Part shown: piece by piece, positions 14,577 to 15,610 of the stretch
How positions within the stretch are numbered: the stretch's first letter is position 1
How the letters are laid out: every line of letters begins with the position of its first letter
Assembly: GCA_013202925.1 (NCBI GenBank)
Contig: JABMRA010000121.1
Location: forward strand, 1-15,610
Length of the DNA: 15,610 bases
Direction of reading: 5' to 3'
Source: Candidatus Omnitrophota bacterium
Lineage (GTDB): Bacteria; Omnitrophota; Gorgyraeia; Gorgyraeales; Gorgyraeaceae
Made by a program: the position numbers and the translations under genes
The notes under the pieces: model-generated
Told to the model about the DNA's origin: nothing
The model's database searches: none
The model's input: the letters and a program-made list of their open reading frames with translations, nothing else

Positions 14577-14605
14577 ATCCCGAGTCCGCGGCAGGCGGAC
14601 GAGGG
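14569..14605 (-). terminator. Terminator-like hairpin between Na/Pi transporter and phoU
   Basis: On the minus strand CCC-TC-GTCCGC pairs with GCGGAC-TC-GGG around a 5-nt loop (14579-14605), with a two-base internal mismatch, followed by ATCAATTTTTG. This is intrinsic-terminator form within the operon, 8 nt after the transporter stop. It could lower phoU expression relative to the transporter. Confidence 0.5.
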
Positions 14606-14613
14606 ACCTCTTT

Positions 14614-15610
14614 TCACTTGAATAATCTTGAAATAAATATCAATATGCTGGGTATCAAAAAGAAAACACTCGCTACATATATAAACGCGTACCTGCGTTT
14701 CTTTAAGGCAAGATTGCCCAGGCCTTTTGCCAGGCTTATGGGTATTTTTCTGAATATCGGCAGGGGATAGAAAAACATAACACCTATAGTATTAAAAAGA
14801 AAATGGGCAAAGGCAACCGTAATAGCAGCGGTGTTTCCTGTTGCAAAAGAGGCCAGGATCGCGGTTACGGTTGTCCCCATATTCGCACCCAGGACAATGG
14901 GAAATATTGCCTCAACAGTCAGGATACCGGATGCGACCAGCGGAACCATGAGGGACGTGGTGATCGAGCTGCTCTGGACGATAGCAGTAAAAAGAATACC
15001 CACGATAATCGCCAGGACACCGTGTTTACCGAGCACATTATTGAAGACGATCTCCACGCGGCCTATTATAAGAGATTTCATGAGCCGTACGATAAAGTAC
15101 AGGCAGAAGAATAACAACAATACAGATATGGTCAGTATTAATATATATATGATATTTTGCGAAAGGTTTAGTTCCAGAAAAAAGTGCTTTATAAAATTTA
15201 TTAAAGGCTTTGTGGCGAATTTTATAGGGCTGGTGAATTTTACGCCTCCTGCATTGGCAAATAAAAGAGCCATTTTAGTCGCCAGTTTTTCCAGAAAACC
15301 AGTTGTGACCTGCAGGGGGAACAAGACAGACACGCAGAGTATGTTGAAAAAATCATGCACTGTTGCGCCTGTTATTGCGCGTTTAAACTCTTCCCGACGG
15401 GTTACATGGCACAGGGATACAAGGACCGCCGTTACAGTGGTCCCGATATTTGCGCCCATTATAATAGGGATTGCATTTCCAATGGAGATGACATTGGAGC
15501 CTACCATACCTACCACGATAGCGGTGGTGGTGGACGAGCTCTGGACGATGCTAGTTGCAAGGATCCCGATGAACAGGCCTATAAATGGATTCGAGGTGGC
15601 CCTTATCAGG
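14614..15610 (-). CDS. Na/Pi cotransporter family protein (5' end outside window)
   Basis: The minus-strand frame is open to the window edge, so the N-terminus is missing; 331 residues are visible. It is a sodium/phosphate symporter of the NptA/YjbB (PNaS) type, an integral membrane protein. Two inverted-repeat units each hold the family motif: QSSSTTTAIVVG at about 15543-15508 and QSSSITTSLMVP at about 14976-14941, each followed by a GAN(I/M)GTTVTA segment. Further hydrophobic helices occur at about 15156-15085 and near the C-terminus (FIYVASVFFLIPSILIFI). It ends soon after that last helix with a short basic tail and carries no fused PhoU domain; a separate PhoU gene follows 70 nt downstream. 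The GTG at 15516 is an internal codon, not the start. Confidence 0.93.
   Translation of the reverse strand, partial: LIRATSNPFIGLFIGILATSIVQSSSTTTAIVVGMVGSNVISIGNAIPIIMGANIGTTVTAVLVSLCHVTRREEFKRAITGATVHDFFNILCVSVLFPLQVTTGFLEKLATKMALLFANAGGVKFTSPIKFATKPLINFIKHFFLELNLSQNIIYILILTISVLLLFFCLYFIVRLMKSLIIGRVEIVFNNVLGKHGVLAIIVGILFTAIVQSSSITTSLMVPLVASGILTVEAIFPIVLGANMGTTVTAILASFATGNTAAITVAFAHFLFNTIGVMFFYPLPIFRKIPISLAKGLGNLALKKRRYAFIYVASVFFLIPSILIFISRLFK

Noticed and set aside
1..15610. CRISPR array, transposase, integrase, toxin-antitoxin, tRNA or rRNA genes
   Set aside because: No regularly spaced direct repeats, no transposase or integrase motifs, and no tRNA-like cloverleaf seen on either strand by eye.

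Overview
The window reads as a bacterial chromosome segment with compact coding: many start/stop overlaps, short intergenic gaps and no sign of phage, transposon, CRISPR or rRNA/tRNA genes. The gene set (homospermidine pathway, GTP-type PEP carboxykinase, HflK/HflC pair, DUF3047 protein, PAS-histidine kinase with a PilZ tail, Na/Pi transporter plus PhoU) and the codon style suggest an uncultured anaerobe, possibly of the Omnitrophota/PVC neighbourhood. That placement is an impression, not something the sequence proves.

Layout. (1) 1-2892, plus strand: a translationally coupled three-gene housekeeping run, rlmN - HI0933/BaiN-type flavoprotein - maf, joined by ATGA overlaps. (2) 3033-4910, plus: a GTP-type PEP carboxykinase with its own promoter lying almost on the start codon. 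(3) 4897-7522, minus: homospermidine synthase followed by a type-III ornithine decarboxylase, a self-contained ornithine to putrescine to homospermidine pathway, convergent with pckG. (4) 7523-7755: AT-rich divergent promoter region. (5) 7756-9698, plus: hflK-hflC. (6) 9736-10840, minus: DUF3047 secreted protein plus a small HAMP membrane protein, with a large perfect palindrome at each end of this two-gene unit. (7) 10980-13875, plus: nitroreductase, two micro-ORFs, a 62-aa two-helix membrane protein and a soluble hybrid histidine kinase, tightly packed and probably one transcript. (8) 13872-15610, minus: a Na/Pi cotransporter (its 5' end lies outside the window) followed by phoU, with an intergenic terminator-like hairpin and a second hairpin next to the phoU ribosome-binding site.

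The points most worth a second look are: the kinase, which joins PAS, HisKA/HATPase, what looks like a degenerate GGDEF domain (SGEWG in place of GGDEF) and an intact PilZ c-di-GMP motif; three genes (DUF3047, nitroreductase, pckG) whose best promoter predicts a leaderless or nearly leaderless mRNA; the pair of palindromes flanking the DUF3047-HAMP unit; a PEPCK with changed nucleotide-pocket residues; and a PhoU whose second metal-binding motif is lost. No complete new defence or mobile system is visible.
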